From Mesorhizobium sp. B2-7-2 (GTDB lineage Bacteria; Pseudomonadota; Alphaproteobacteria; Rhizobiales; Rhizobiaceae), in NCBI RefSeq assembly GCF_006440775.1, contig NZ_VFTZ01000014.1, positions 62,001 through 126,000 on the forward strand: a stretch of 64,000 nucleotides of DNA, written 5' to 3'. Below the pieces are notes generated by a model, which ran no database searches, was not told the DNA's origin, and saw only the letters and a list, made by a program, of their open reading frames with translations. Of the stretch, positions 54,957-63,392 are shown piece after piece. The position numbers and the translations under genes were made by a program. Position 1 is the first letter of the stretch. Each line of letters begins with the position of its first letter.

Positions 54957-56342
54957 TCAGATTGCTTCGCGCAGGTGATAGGATTTCGGCCGGGTCAGAT
55001 TGTCATAGCCGATGGCCGAGAGCGCGGCGCCCTTGCCGGTGTCCTTGACGCCGGTCCAGACCAGCGCCGGGTCGAGATAGTCGCAGCGGTTCATGAACAC
55101 CGTGCCGGTCTCAACGCGGTCGCCGATGGCCACCGCGCGCTCCGTGTCTCGCGTCCAGATCGAGGCGGTCAGCCCGTATGGGCTGTCGTTCATCAGCGCG
55201 ATCGCCTCCTCGTCATTGCGCACCTTCATGATGCCGACGATCGGCCCAAAACTTTCCTCGCGCATGACGCTCATCTGGTGGTCGACCCCGGTCAGCACTT
55301 CCGGCGCCAGATAGGGCGAGCCTGGCCTGTCGTTCTCGACCTTCATGTTGATATGCGCCTTGGCGCCCTTGCGCAGCGCCTCGGCTTTCTGCTCGCGGAT
55401 CAGGTCGGCGAAGCGTGGCTGCGCCATCGGCCCCATGGTCGTCGCCTGTTCCAGCGGATTGCCGACGACATAATTCCTGGTCTCGGCGACAAAACCCTCG
55501 ACGAACTCGTCATAGATCTTTTCGTGCACATAGACGCGCTCGATACCGCAGCAGCACTGGCCGGAATTGAAGAAGGCGCCGTCGACCAGATTGGCGACCG
55601 CATGATCCATCTTGGCGTCGGGCAGCACATAGGCGGGGTCCTTGCCGCCGAGCTCGAGACCGAGCGTCATGAAGGTGCCGGCCGCGGCCTTCTCGATGGA
55701 GCGGCCGCCGCCGACCGAGCCGGTGAAATTGACATGGTCGATCTTGCCGGAGCTGAGCAGCTTCTCGGTCTGGGCGTGGTTCATGACCAGGTTCTGGAAC
55801 AGCCCCTTTGGCAGGCCGGCCTTATCGAAAGCCTGCTGGAAGCGCTCGCCGACCAGCAACGTCTGCGCGGCATGCTTGAGGATAACGGCACTGCCCGCCA
55901 TCAAGGCCGGCACGATCGTGTTGACCGCGGTGAGATACGGATAGTTCCAAGGCGCGATCACCAGGACGACCCCGAGCGGCACCTTCTTCACATAGCGGCG
56001 GAAGCCGTCCTTCGGGTTGGAAGCCAGCACCGGCTTCAGCGCGGCTTCGGCGATCTCGACCATATAGTTGGTGCGTTCCTTGACGCCGCCGAACTCGCCG
56101 CCATAGCGCACCGGCCGGCCCATCTGCCAGGCGATCTCGGGCACGATCTCGTCTGTCATCGCAACCAGGGCTTCCAGCATCGCCAACATGTATTTGCCGC
56201 GCTCGACGACCGGCGTCTCGGCCCATTTTTCTTGCGCCGCCCTCGCGCGCTCGACCGCCGCGTTGATCGCCTGGTAGCTCGCGACCGGCCGCTCGGCATA
56301 GATCGAGCCGTCGATGGGGGATTTGAGTTTCACGGTTTCCAA
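54957..56342 (-). CDS. Aldehyde dehydrogenase
   Basis: A 461-residue ALDH. APWNYPYLTAVNTIVPALMAG, the base Glu in LGLELGGKDPAY, and the nucleophile Cys in FFNSGQCCCGIERVYVHE are all present. FGPIVGIMKVRNDEEAIAL and the NDSPYGLTASIW block follow. It is close to succinate-semialdehyde/aminobutyraldehyde-type enzymes in length, but a single substrate cannot be read. It is transcribed before the alcohol dehydrogenase and after the PIN/HTH pair. Confidence 0.9.
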   Translation of the reverse strand: METVKLKSPIDGSIYAERPVASYQAINAAVERARAAQEKWAETPVVERGKYMLAMLEALVAMTDEIVPEIAWQMGRPVRYGGEFGGVKERTNYMVEIAEAALKPVLASNPKDGFRRYVKKVPLGVVLVIAPWNYPYLTAVNTIVPALMAGSAVILKHAAQTLLVGERFQQAFDKAGLPKGLFQNLVMNHAQTEKLLSSGKIDHVNFTGSVGGGRSIEKAAAGTFMTLGLELGGKDPAYVLPDAKMDHAVANLVDGAFFNSGQCCCGIERVYVHEKIYDEFVEGFVAETRNYVVGNPLEQATTMGPMAQPRFADLIREQKAEALRKGAKAHINMKVENDRPGSPYLAPEVLTGVDHQMSVMREESFGPIVGIMKVRNDEEAIALMNDSPYGLTASIWTRDTERAVAIGDRVETGTVFMNRCDYLDPALVWTGVKDTGKGAALSAIGYDNLTRPKSYHLREAI

Positions 56343-56361
56343 TTAAACGCTCTCCAGTTTG

Positions 56362-56781
56362 TCAGCAGGCAATGGCTCGAACGTGGCCCTGGGCTGCATA
56401 AGCCAGAATGGCCCGGTCTCGCGTTATGATCGTCTGATCGCGCTCTCTTGCAGTGGCTATGAGCATCCGGTCGACGGGATCGTTGTGCACCGTGCCAGGA
56501 AGATGGGACGCAGCCACAAGGATGCGGGGAGTGACGCCTTCCACCGTAACGGCCGCCGTCTCCACGAACTCTTCGAACCAGCGTTCGGGAGTCCTGATGG
56601 AGGGCAGCCTGCCTTTTGAGACCAGCATTCCGATTTCCCAAGCCGACATGACCGAGACAGCGATCGTACAGGCGTTCTTTCGTGCACGGTTCACCGCTTC
56701 AATCGCCGTTTTGGTGACCGGCTGCCGCGCCGACGACCAAAGCACGAAGCAGGTATCAAGCAGCAGCCCGTCATCTGTCAT
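56362..56781 (-). CDS. PIN domain toxin (VapC-like)
   Basis: A 139-residue PIN-domain ribonuclease candidate. The four acidic positions are kept: Asp9 (LLLDTCFVLW), Glu49 (SAWEIGMLV), Asp104 (NDPVDRMLIA) and Asp122 (TRDRAI). The TA-type WEI and DRMLIATA blocks are those of the VapC group. ATG 56781 overlaps the upstream HTH gene by 11 bp, which suggests coupled translation as a toxin-antitoxin pair. It lies between the aldehyde dehydrogenase and the ligase gene. Confidence 0.85.
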   Translation of the reverse strand: MTDDGLLLDTCFVLWSSARQPVTKTAIEAVNRARKNACTIAVSVMSAWEIGMLVSKGRLPSIRTPERWFEEFVETAAVTVEGVTPRILVAASHLPGTVHNDPVDRMLIATARERDQTIITRDRAILAYAAQGHVRAIAC

Positions 56782-57232
56782 ACACTTTGCCCCAGTCGGG
56801 ATCCGCGGGGGCGGTGTAGTCAACTTCGGGAAGCAGCTTCAGCGTTCCGGCCATGCATCCAAACAAAGGGTCTGCGCCTGGAGGCGGCACGACATAGTTT
56901 TCCTTCACGTCGGTATCGTTGTTGAAATCCACATGCCCCTCCATGAAACCCGGTTCGCTTTCCAGCGCAGGGCGAGGCTTTGCGTCCGCAGGGTCGGATG
57001 AAGAACCCAGGTGGACCAATATCTCGCTGACGGGCCGATCGAAAACTTCCGCGATCTTGCGTATTTCATCGACTTGCATACGCCGTTCGCCGTTGAAGGT
57101 TCGCGACAGCGCGCTGTAGTGCATGCCCAAGCGGACGGCCATGCTGCGAACCGTTAGTTTGCGCTCCCTCATCCTGCTCATGAACCACGCCTTGTCGATG
57201 CCAGGCCTGCTTTCCGACAACGTCGCCTCCAT
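56771..57232 (-). CDS. HTH (Xre-type) antitoxin paired with the PIN toxin
   Basis: A 153-residue protein. Residues about 24-75 are an Xre-like helix-turn-helix (LTVRSMAVRLGMHYSALSRT then FNGERRMQVDEIRKIAEVF). An acidic linker follows. The C-terminal ~35 residues (DPLFGCMAGTLKLLPEVDYT and on) resemble the toxin-binding tail of VapB/MazE-type antitoxins (…FGCMxGT...D...P.D..W). It therefore joins an Xre DNA-binding head to an AbrB-type tail. It precedes and overlaps the PIN gene. The family of the head is clear, the tail assignment less so. Confidence 0.75.
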   Translation of the reverse strand: MEATLSESRPGIDKAWFMSRMRERKLTVRSMAVRLGMHYSALSRTFNGERRMQVDEIRKIAEVFDRPVSEILVHLGSSSDPADAKPRPALESEPGFMEGHVDFNNDTDVKENYVVPPPGADPLFGCMAGTLKLLPEVDYTAPADPDWGKVYDR

Positions 57233-57277
57233 GTTGCGGTACTATAACCGCGACATATTGCGAAAATCACAACAACG

Positions 57278-58648
57278 TCAATACCTCTCAAAGCCCCTGT
57301 GCAGCTCCCAATCCGTGATGCGGCGGTCATATTCGAACTGCTCCCAGCGGGCGGTGTGCACATAGTGCTCGATCACGTCGTCGCCGAAGGCGTGCTTCAG
57401 CATCTTCGACTTGGCCAGCGTTTCGGTGGCGTCGCGCAAAGTCTTCGGAATCTCGGGCAGGCGCGAGGCCTGATAGGCGTCGCCGACGAACGGCTTCTGC
57501 AGCTCCAGCTTCTCGTCGATGCCGGCGAGGCCGGACGCGATCAGAGCGGCGAAGGCGAGATACGGATTGAGATCGGCGCCGCCGATGCGGCATTCCATGC
57601 GGATGCCCTTGGTGCCCTCGCCGCACAGCCGGAAGCCGGCGGTGCGGTTGTCCTCGCTCCACATGATCTTGGTCGGCGCGAAGGTTCCGGCCTGGAAGCG
57701 CTTGTAGGAATTGATGTAGGGCGCCAGGAACCAGGTGAATTCCTTCGCGTATTTGAGCTGGCCGGCCGCCCATTGCTGGCCGAGGCTCGACAGCGTCCAG
57801 TCGGCCTTCTTGTCGAAGAACAGCGGCGTCTTGCCGTCCGCGCTCCACAGCGAATTGTGGATGTGGCTGGAATTGCCGGCCAGCCCGTAATTGTACTTGG
57901 CCATGAAGGAGATGGCCTTGCCCTCGGAATCGGCGATCTCCTTGGCGCCGTTCTTCAGGATGACGTGGCGGTCGGCCATCTCGAGCGCCTCGGCATAGCG
58001 CACATTGATCTCTTCCTGGCCGGGACCCCACTCGCCCTTGGAATTCTCGATCGGAATGCCCGCCGCTTCCATCTCGTTGCGAAGCCGGCGCATGACGCCT
58101 TCTTCCTTGCTGGTGATGCCGATCTGGTAGTCGCCGATATAGGGCGAGGCGCTGTCGAGCCCCTGCCAGTGCTTCTTGCGCGCGGAATCGTAGGTTTCGC
58201 TGAACAGGTAGAATTCGAGCTCGGAGGCGAAATAGCCGATATAGCCGCGCTCCTGCAGGCGCTTGACCTGCTTCTTCAGGATCGCGCGCGGCGAGTGCGC
58301 CAAATCCTCGTGGTCGTGATGGTCGAGCACGTCGCAGATGACCAGCGCCGTCTTCTCCAGCCACGGAATGCGCCGCAGCGTCGACAGGTCCGGCTTCATG
58401 ACGAAGTCGCCATAGCCCTTCGACCAGCTCGCCGCCTTGTAACCCGGCACCGGCTCCATATCGATGTCGCAGGCCAAGAGATAGTTGCAGCCATGCGTCT
58501 CGCCATACGCGGAATCGACGAAATACTGAGCCAGGAAGCGTTTGCCCGAGAGCCGGCCCTGCATGTCGACGATGCAGGCCAGCACCGTGTCGATCTCGCC
58601 GTTCGAGACCGCTTTCTTCAATTGATCGAACGAGAAATTCCCGGCCAT
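57278..58648 (-). CDS. Glutamine synthetase family protein (gamma-glutamyl-amine ligase-like)
   Basis: A 456-residue enzyme of the GlnA/PuuA group. Metal and substrate motifs: FASELEFYLF (N-terminal E-x-E), GNSSHIHNSLW (His), NRTAGFRLCGEGTKGIRMEC (arginine/phosphate site) and RIGGADLNPYLAFAALIASG. The N-terminal beta-grasp start is short, as in type III and PuuA-like enzymes that glutamylate amines rather than make glutamine. Together with the APC permease upstream and aldehyde/alcohol dehydrogenases downstream it suggests a gamma-glutamylated amine route (inference). No GlnB-linked adenylylation Tyr site was sought. Confidence 0.85.
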   Translation of the reverse strand: MAGNFSFDQLKKAVSNGEIDTVLACIVDMQGRLSGKRFLAQYFVDSAYGETHGCNYLLACDIDMEPVPGYKAASWSKGYGDFVMKPDLSTLRRIPWLEKTALVICDVLDHHDHEDLAHSPRAILKKQVKRLQERGYIGYFASELEFYLFSETYDSARKKHWQGLDSASPYIGDYQIGITSKEEGVMRRLRNEMEAAGIPIENSKGEWGPGQEEINVRYAEALEMADRHVILKNGAKEIADSEGKAISFMAKYNYGLAGNSSHIHNSLWSADGKTPLFFDKKADWTLSSLGQQWAAGQLKYAKEFTWFLAPYINSYKRFQAGTFAPTKIMWSEDNRTAGFRLCGEGTKGIRMECRIGGADLNPYLAFAALIASGLAGIDEKLELQKPFVGDAYQASRLPEIPKTLRDATETLAKSKMLKHAFGDDVIEHYVHTARWEQFEYDRRITDWELHRGFERY

Positions 58649-58694
58649 TCCTTTGGCACTCCAGCGCTTGTCGATTGAAAGGGAGAAACAAAAC

Positions 58695-58719
58695 CATGGC
58701 CGGCATTGCGCCGGCCATG
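58695..58719 (-). terminator. Hairpin between APC permease and ligase genes
   Basis: CATGGCCGGC (58695-58704) and GCCGGCCATG (58710-58719) form a perfect 10-bp stem. On the minus strand it is followed by GTTTTGTTTC, as in a terminator, before the ligase start at 58648. It may separate the permease from the ligase or attenuate read-through. Confidence 0.6.
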
Positions 58720-58735
58720 ATCATGAAGCGAAGTG

Positions 58736-60271
58736 TCAGTGGCCGGTCTCGCCGACCGCCACTTCGGCTGCCGCAATTTCCGCCTGACGGCGAGCAATAT
58801 CGGCCCCGATCGGCGGGCCTTTGAACCGTTTGGATTCTATGCCGAACCACAGCACCGCGAGAAGGATGATCAAGCCGATGGCATAGTTGATCAAGATATC
58901 GAAGGGCGGCTGGATACCGGCATACATCAGGATCAGCACGCCGAGGATGGTGATGATCGCGAACGGCTTGGACCACATGCCCAGACGGAACGGACCGAAT
59001 TCGGTCCAGCTCTTGCCTTCCGCAAAAAGGCCGGCCGCCACCGGCATCGCATAGGACACATAGAGGAACAGCGCGCAGCCGGCCGCCAAAGCCGCGAAAG
59101 CCGGCGAGTAAAGCGTCGCTGCGATCGAGAGGACGGCTCCAAGCCAGATCGCCGCCACCGGCGTGCGCCATGTCGGGCTGACGGTTTTCCACATGGAGGA
59201 GCCGGGCAAGCCGCCATCACGCGCGAAGGCGAATATCATGCGCGAGGTGGAGGTCAGTCCGGCCAGCGCGCAGATGTAGTTTGCTACCACGATCGCGATG
59301 GCGATGATGCTCTTCAACCAAAACGGCGCCGGCAGGTTGTTGAAGAGGTTGAACCAGGCGTTGCCACCATCCTTGGCGGTAGCGGCCAGGTCCCGGCTTG
59401 CCAGCACGAAGGAGACGGCCATGACGAAGCCGAAGATCAATGACCAGAGAACCGAATGGATCATGCCGCGCGGCACTGCCACCCGGGCGTTGTGGGTCTC
59501 CTCCGAGGTATGGGCGGAGGCGTCAAAACCGGTGATGGTGTATAGTGGATAGAGAAGACCGATCAGGAAGGCGACCAGCGCCGTCCGTGCAGTCGGCACA
59601 TAGCCGCCACCCGCATCGCCCGTGTTGTTGACGAAGGTGGTCAGTCGCGAGAAATCCCAGCTCGCGCCCCAGATCAGGAACATCGCGGTCAACACCACCG
59701 CGACGACCAGGATGAGATAGCCCGAAAAGTCGGTCAACGCGGTGGTCAACTTGATGCCGAAATGGTTGAATAGCGCCTGCGTCACCGTGATGATCACGAC
59801 CCCGATCACCTGCTCCTGATAACCCCAGGCCGACACATCGTGGCCGAACACACCGGCCCAGACGAGGTCCTTAAAGAGCGCATAGACGCCGACATTGACC
59901 GAGGCAACAACGAAGATCAGGCCAAGCAGGTTGATCCATGCCGTGGCCCAGCCCCAGCCACGCCCGCCAAGGATTGAGGACCAGTGGTAAAGACCGCCCG
60001 CGGTCGGATAGGCTGAGCCGATCTGGCCGAGGGAGGCGGCGACGACGAGCGCGAAGACGCCGCCGATGGCCCAGCCGATAGTCGCCTCGAAACCGCTGCC
60101 GGTGGCCATGGCCAGCGGGAACGAGGTGATGCCACCCGCCAGGATGCAAATGATCGAGAAGGAAATGGCAAAGTTGGAGAAGCCGCTCATGCGGCGAGCC
60201 AATTCCTGGGCGTATCCCATGCTGTGAAGGACTTTTACGTCCTCGGACTTGTCGAATTCTTCAGGTCTCAT
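58736..60271 (-). CDS. Amino acid / amine permease (APC family)
   Basis: A 511-residue protein with about 12 helices. The N-terminal region (ELARRMSGFSNFAISFSIIC, then GITSFPLAMATGSGFE) and YPTAGGLYHWSSILGG are typical of the GABA/choline-type amino acid-choline transporters. TITGFDASAHTSEETHNA is a further family block. It probably imports the amino acid or amine used by the ligase and dehydrogenases downstream. It is 23 bp from the amidohydrolase gene upstream and shares its direction. Confidence 0.87.
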   Translation of the reverse strand: MRPEEFDKSEDVKVLHSMGYAQELARRMSGFSNFAISFSIICILAGGITSFPLAMATGSGFEATIGWAIGGVFALVVAASLGQIGSAYPTAGGLYHWSSILGGRGWGWATAWINLLGLIFVVASVNVGVYALFKDLVWAGVFGHDVSAWGYQEQVIGVVIITVTQALFNHFGIKLTTALTDFSGYLILVVAVVLTAMFLIWGASWDFSRLTTFVNNTGDAGGGYVPTARTALVAFLIGLLYPLYTITGFDASAHTSEETHNARVAVPRGMIHSVLWSLIFGFVMAVSFVLASRDLAATAKDGGNAWFNLFNNLPAPFWLKSIIAIAIVVANYICALAGLTSTSRMIFAFARDGGLPGSSMWKTVSPTWRTPVAAIWLGAVLSIAATLYSPAFAALAAGCALFLYVSYAMPVAAGLFAEGKSWTEFGPFRLGMWSKPFAIITILGVLILMYAGIQPPFDILINYAIGLIILLAVLWFGIESKRFKGPPIGADIARRQAEIAAAEVAVGETGH

Positions 60272-60294
60272 TTTGGAAGTCCCCTATCTGGTTC

Positions 60295-61113
60295 TTAGCT
60301 GGCCGATTGTACTGACTTTCCCATTGCGCGTTGTCGGGAGCCCCTGGCCTCGTCGGGCTCCAGATTCGAGAATATGCCGGTGAGCAGATCCGCCCATTTC
60401 CGCTGCCCGGTCTCGCCGGAGATTTCGTCGTTGCGGATTTCGATCATCGCGCAGGCAAGGCCGCGCGAACGCGCGTGCCGCTCCAGCGTGAAATAGACGC
60501 GGTCGGCCGGCGAATAGGGTTCGTTGACGCCGACGGTGACGCCGGAGAGCCGCTGCAGCGCCGATATCAGCGGCGCCGCCAACCGGCGATCCTCGTCATG
60601 GATGATGCCGATATGCCATGGCCGGCTCTTGCCCTTATAGACCGGCGTGAAGGAGTGCACCGACACCAGCCGCGTCTCCTGGCCGCGCGCCAACCGCTCG
60701 TCGATGATCTGGGCGATCGTATCGTGGAAAGGGCGCCAGGCCAGGTCGACGCGCGCGGCGCGCTGCTTGTCGGATAGATCTGTGTTGCCCGGGATGGCTG
60801 TCGTCTCGCTAATCGGCGGCACGAGGTCCGGCGCGTCGAGCGGCCGGTTGCAATCGATGACGAGCCGCGACACGCGGGTCTCGATCAAGGTGGCATCGAG
60901 CGCTTCGGCCATACGGCGGGCGACGGGAAGCGCGCCGGGGTCCCAGGCGATGTGGCGCGAAAGGTCCTCAGCCGGCAGGCCGAGCGTCCCGAATTCGGCG
61001 GGCAGGACGTTGGAAGCGTGGTCGCAGGTGAAGACGAAGGGGCTTGAACCGCCGGGGTTCGTCACCCTTACGGTTTCAGACGGTGCAAGGCTGGTGGGCC
61101 GTGCTCTCTCCAT
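60295..61113 (-). CDS. N-formylglutamate amidohydrolase family protein (copy 2)
   Basis: A 272-residue amidohydrolase. FTCDHASNVLP near the N-terminus gives the first metal His, and RLVIDCNRPL, PGNTDLSDKQRAARVDLAW and RLVSVHSFTPVYKGKSRPWH follow. It is shorter than the copy at 20868 and shares only the family core with it. In this context it may remove an N-acyl group from an amino acid or gamma-glutamyl product. It is the first gene of the minus-strand amine locus, facing the RpiR regulator across 148 bp. Confidence 0.83.
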   Translation of the reverse strand: MERARPTSLAPSETVRVTNPGGSSPFVFTCDHASNVLPAEFGTLGLPAEDLSRHIAWDPGALPVARRMAEALDATLIETRVSRLVIDCNRPLDAPDLVPPISETTAIPGNTDLSDKQRAARVDLAWRPFHDTIAQIIDERLARGQETRLVSVHSFTPVYKGKSRPWHIGIIHDEDRRLAAPLISALQRLSGVTVGVNEPYSPADRVYFTLERHARSRGLACAMIEIRNDEISGETGQRKWADLLTGIFSNLEPDEARGSRQRAMGKSVQSAS

Positions 61114-61174
61114 ACTGCCGTCCCCTGGGGGGGGCGCTGTATCGAATGTTACGTATTTTGTCTCATTGCGTCCC

Positions 61175-61190
61175 TATGAATGATTTCATA
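61175..61190. promoter_or_regulatory. Palindrome in the divergent promoter of the RpiR regulator
   Basis: TATGAA-TGAT-TTCATA is a perfect 6-bp inverted repeat in the 148-bp gap between the amidohydrolase gene and the RpiR gene. It is a candidate operator controlling both. Confidence 0.4.
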
Positions 61191-61261
61191 CAGTTTGACC
61201 GGCTTTGTCAAACGCGAATTCGGGAAAACGGCGGCGACGGGCGAACAGGCGGGGGAAAACC

Positions 61262-62086
61262 ATGGTTTCCAGCATTGCCGAACTGATCTCGGACCGCATC
61301 GGGACGATGCCGGCCGGCGAGCGCCGCGCCGCCCAGACGCTGATTGCCAACTATCCCTTGACCGGGCTGAAGACAGTCGCCGAATTCTCGGCCGCGGCCG
61401 GCGTGTCCTCGCCGACGATCCTGCGCTTCGTCGCCAGGCTCGGCTTCCAGAACTACCCTGAATTCCAGTCGGCGCTGCAGGATGAGTTGGCGGCGCAATT
61501 GCAGTCGCCCGCTTCGCGCACGCTCAATCCAAGCTCGGCCGGCGGCGCCGTCTCGCCGATGCTCGAGGCAACGCTCGACAACATGCGCGAGACCTTCCGG
61601 CACCTCACCGACAGACAACTGGCAGACATTGCCACGAGACTTGCCGAGCGGCGCGGCAAGACCTTCCTGATCGGCGGCCGTTTCACCGATCCGCTGGCGC
61701 GCTACATGGCCGCTCACCTGGCCATCATCCAGCCGGATGTCTATCACCTCGCCGGCCAGGAGAGCATCTGGCGCGACCGGCTGATCGACATGGGCAAGCG
61801 CGACGTCCTGGTGATCTTCGACATCCGCCGCTACCAGGAAAGTCTCGTCCGCTTCGCCGAGAAGGCCCATCACCGCGGCGTGCAGATCATTCTCTTTACC
61901 GACCAGTGGCTTTCGCCGATCGCCCGCTTCGCCCGCCACGTGATCGCCGGGCGCACCGCCGTGCCCTCGGCCTGGGATTCGTCCGCCGCACTCTTCGTCG
62001 TCGTAGAAACGCTGATCGGCGCCGTGACGAGGCAATTGGAAGCCGCCGGCGCCAAGCGCATGCGAGACCTGGAGAGCTTGCGCTAG
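61262..62086 (+). CDS. MurR/RpiR family transcriptional regulator
   Basis: A 274-residue regulator. The N-terminal HTH_6 domain contains LKTVAEFSAAAGVSSPTILR then FVARLGFQNYPEFQSAL. The C-terminal SIS domain (GKTFLIGGRFTDPLARYMA ... IILFTDQWLSPIARFA) binds a phosphorylated sugar or other effector. ATG 61262 (MVSSIAELISDR) is assigned. Its divergent position suggests that it controls the amine/amino acid genes on the minus strand. Confidence 0.88.
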   Translation: MVSSIAELISDRIGTMPAGERRAAQTLIANYPLTGLKTVAEFSAAAGVSSPTILRFVARLGFQNYPEFQSALQDELAAQLQSPASRTLNPSSAGGAVSPMLEATLDNMRETFRHLTDRQLADIATRLAERRGKTFLIGGRFTDPLARYMAAHLAIIQPDVYHLAGQESIWRDRLIDMGKRDVLVIFDIRRYQESLVRFAEKAHHRGVQIILFTDQWLSPIARFARHVIAGRTAVPSAWDSSAALFVVVETLIGAVTRQLEAAGAKRMRDLESLR

Positions 62087-62093
62087 AGCGGGA

Positions 62094-62121
62094 TGATTTC
62101 AGGTCGGACAAACCTGAAATC
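62094..62121. terminator. Hairpin after the RpiR regulator gene
   Basis: GATTTCAGGT (62095-62104) and ACCTGAAATC (62112-62121) form a perfect 10-bp stem around CGGACAA, just past the regulator stop. It belongs to another common rhizobial repeat type and probably ends transcription between the convergent genes. Confidence 0.6.
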
Positions 62122-62169
62122 TGAATCCGTCTCTAAGCCGCCTAAATCAACGCGGGACCAGCCGAGCAG

Positions 62170-62577
62170 CTACTTTACGATCCTGCCCTCGATCGACCAG
62201 CGTGCTGCCAAAAAGTTCAGCACGGCGGCGACCACGACGCCGATGATCTTGGCCGGCCAGACGCCGACAGCCCCCGCAAGGGCGGCGATCGAGAGACTGG
62301 AAACGCCGAGCGAAATCAGCGCTCCGAGCGAGACGAAGCGCAGGAAGGAATGGTGCAGCCGGATGTCCGGGTCCCGCTCGAACGACCAGAAGCCGTTCGC
62401 CACGAAGGAGAAGAGCACCGCGACGAACCATGCGCCGACATTGGCGGCCAAAGCCGGCACCGCGAGCTTGAGCAGCACGAAGAATGCGGTGAGATCGATG
62501 CCGGTGTTGACCAGCCCGACCAAGGCGAAACGGACGATCTTGTTGCCGGTCGAACGACGCGGCTGGCCTGCGCTCAT
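62170..62577 (-). CDS. GtrA-like membrane protein
   Basis: A 135-residue protein with four predicted helices (FALVGLVNTGIDLTAFFVLL, FVAVLFSFVANGFWSFERDP, LGALISLGVSSLSIAALAGA, IIGVVVAAVLNFLAARWSIE). GtrA proteins are thought to flip undecaprenyl-phosphate-linked sugars across the inner membrane or to support the glycosyltransferase. It overlaps the deacetylase gene by 4 bp. Confidence 0.87.
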   Translation of the reverse strand: MSAGQPRRSTGNKIVRFALVGLVNTGIDLTAFFVLLKLAVPALAANVGAWFVAVLFSFVANGFWSFERDPDIRLHHSFLRFVSLGALISLGVSSLSIAALAGAVGVWPAKIIGVVVAAVLNFLAARWSIEGRIVK

Positions 62578-63392
62578 GCTTTGCCGTCCCTGACGCGCAT
62601 TCCGGCCCGTACGAGGCTGGCGCCGAAATCCTCAGAACTCAGAACCGTGAACTCGACCTCACGCGCGCCCTGCATCGGGTCTCGCGCCCGTAAAATGTCA
62701 TCGACTTGACCCGGATGGCACATGAACACCCCGTGTTCGGGCAAGGTGTCGACCGCGGCGCGCAGCGTCGGACCGAATTTTTGCGGCTGCCGCCAGTCAT
62801 AGATGCCGCAGAGCGGCGTCATGACGCTGAAGCCCGCCCGTTGCATCGACCTGTTGAAGCCCGCGGCCAGAGCGGCGATCGCCGCGATCTTGGCCGCCGC
62901 GTCCAGGCCGGCAAGGCTGGGCGCGCCGCGCAGCGCCGGCTTGTGTGCGCTGCCTCCAAACCGGGCGAGCAACCAATTCCGTACCACGGGAAGAAAATGC
63001 ACGTGCTGGTGCCCGTCGATGTGATCGGGCGGGCCGGCGAGCGCTTCGGTGAAGCGGTCGTACTGGGCGTCGAGCTCGGCATGAACGTCCCGCTCATCGA
63101 TGCGCCCGCGCCGCACCGGCAGCGCAAGAGAGGCAAGCCCGGGCAACTTGCCTTCCGGCGCCAGGCTGGACGAACCGGTTGCGGCTATCTGATCGGTGAG
63201 GGTCAGGTGCAGCCCGATGGCGGCCCGTCGACGCAACGGCTTGATACGCGCCGCCGCCTCTTCCCATTCGGCAAACCCGGTCATGCAACTGGTCCCGGTC
63301 AGGCGGCCGCGCTCGATGAGGTCGAGGATCGCGCTCGATACCCCCGGCGCAAGCCCGTAATCATCGGCGATCAGGCGGATCGGCCGGGTCAT
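62574..63392 (-). CDS. ChbG/HpnK (YdjC-like) carbohydrate deacetylase
   Basis: A 272-residue YdjC-family enzyme. The metal site uses LIADDYGLAPGV (Asp-Asp) with DHIDGHQHVHFLP (His-His); GLHLTLTD and CHPGQVDD are conserved too. Family members remove acetyl groups from N-acetylhexosamines, for example on a lipid-linked sugar (NaxD-type) or chito-oligosaccharides. Its place between a membrane glycosyltransferase and GtrA favours the lipid-linked substrate. It overlaps both neighbours by 4 bp. Confidence 0.85.
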   Translation of the reverse strand: MTRPIRLIADDYGLAPGVSSAILDLIERGRLTGTSCMTGFAEWEEAAARIKPLRRRAAIGLHLTLTDQIAATGSSSLAPEGKLPGLASLALPVRRGRIDERDVHAELDAQYDRFTEALAGPPDHIDGHQHVHFLPVVRNWLLARFGGSAHKPALRGAPSLAGLDAAAKIAAIAALAAGFNRSMQRAGFSVMTPLCGIYDWRQPQKFGPTLRAAVDTLPEHGVFMCHPGQVDDILRARDPMQGAREVEFTVLSSEDFGASLVRAGMRVRDGKA

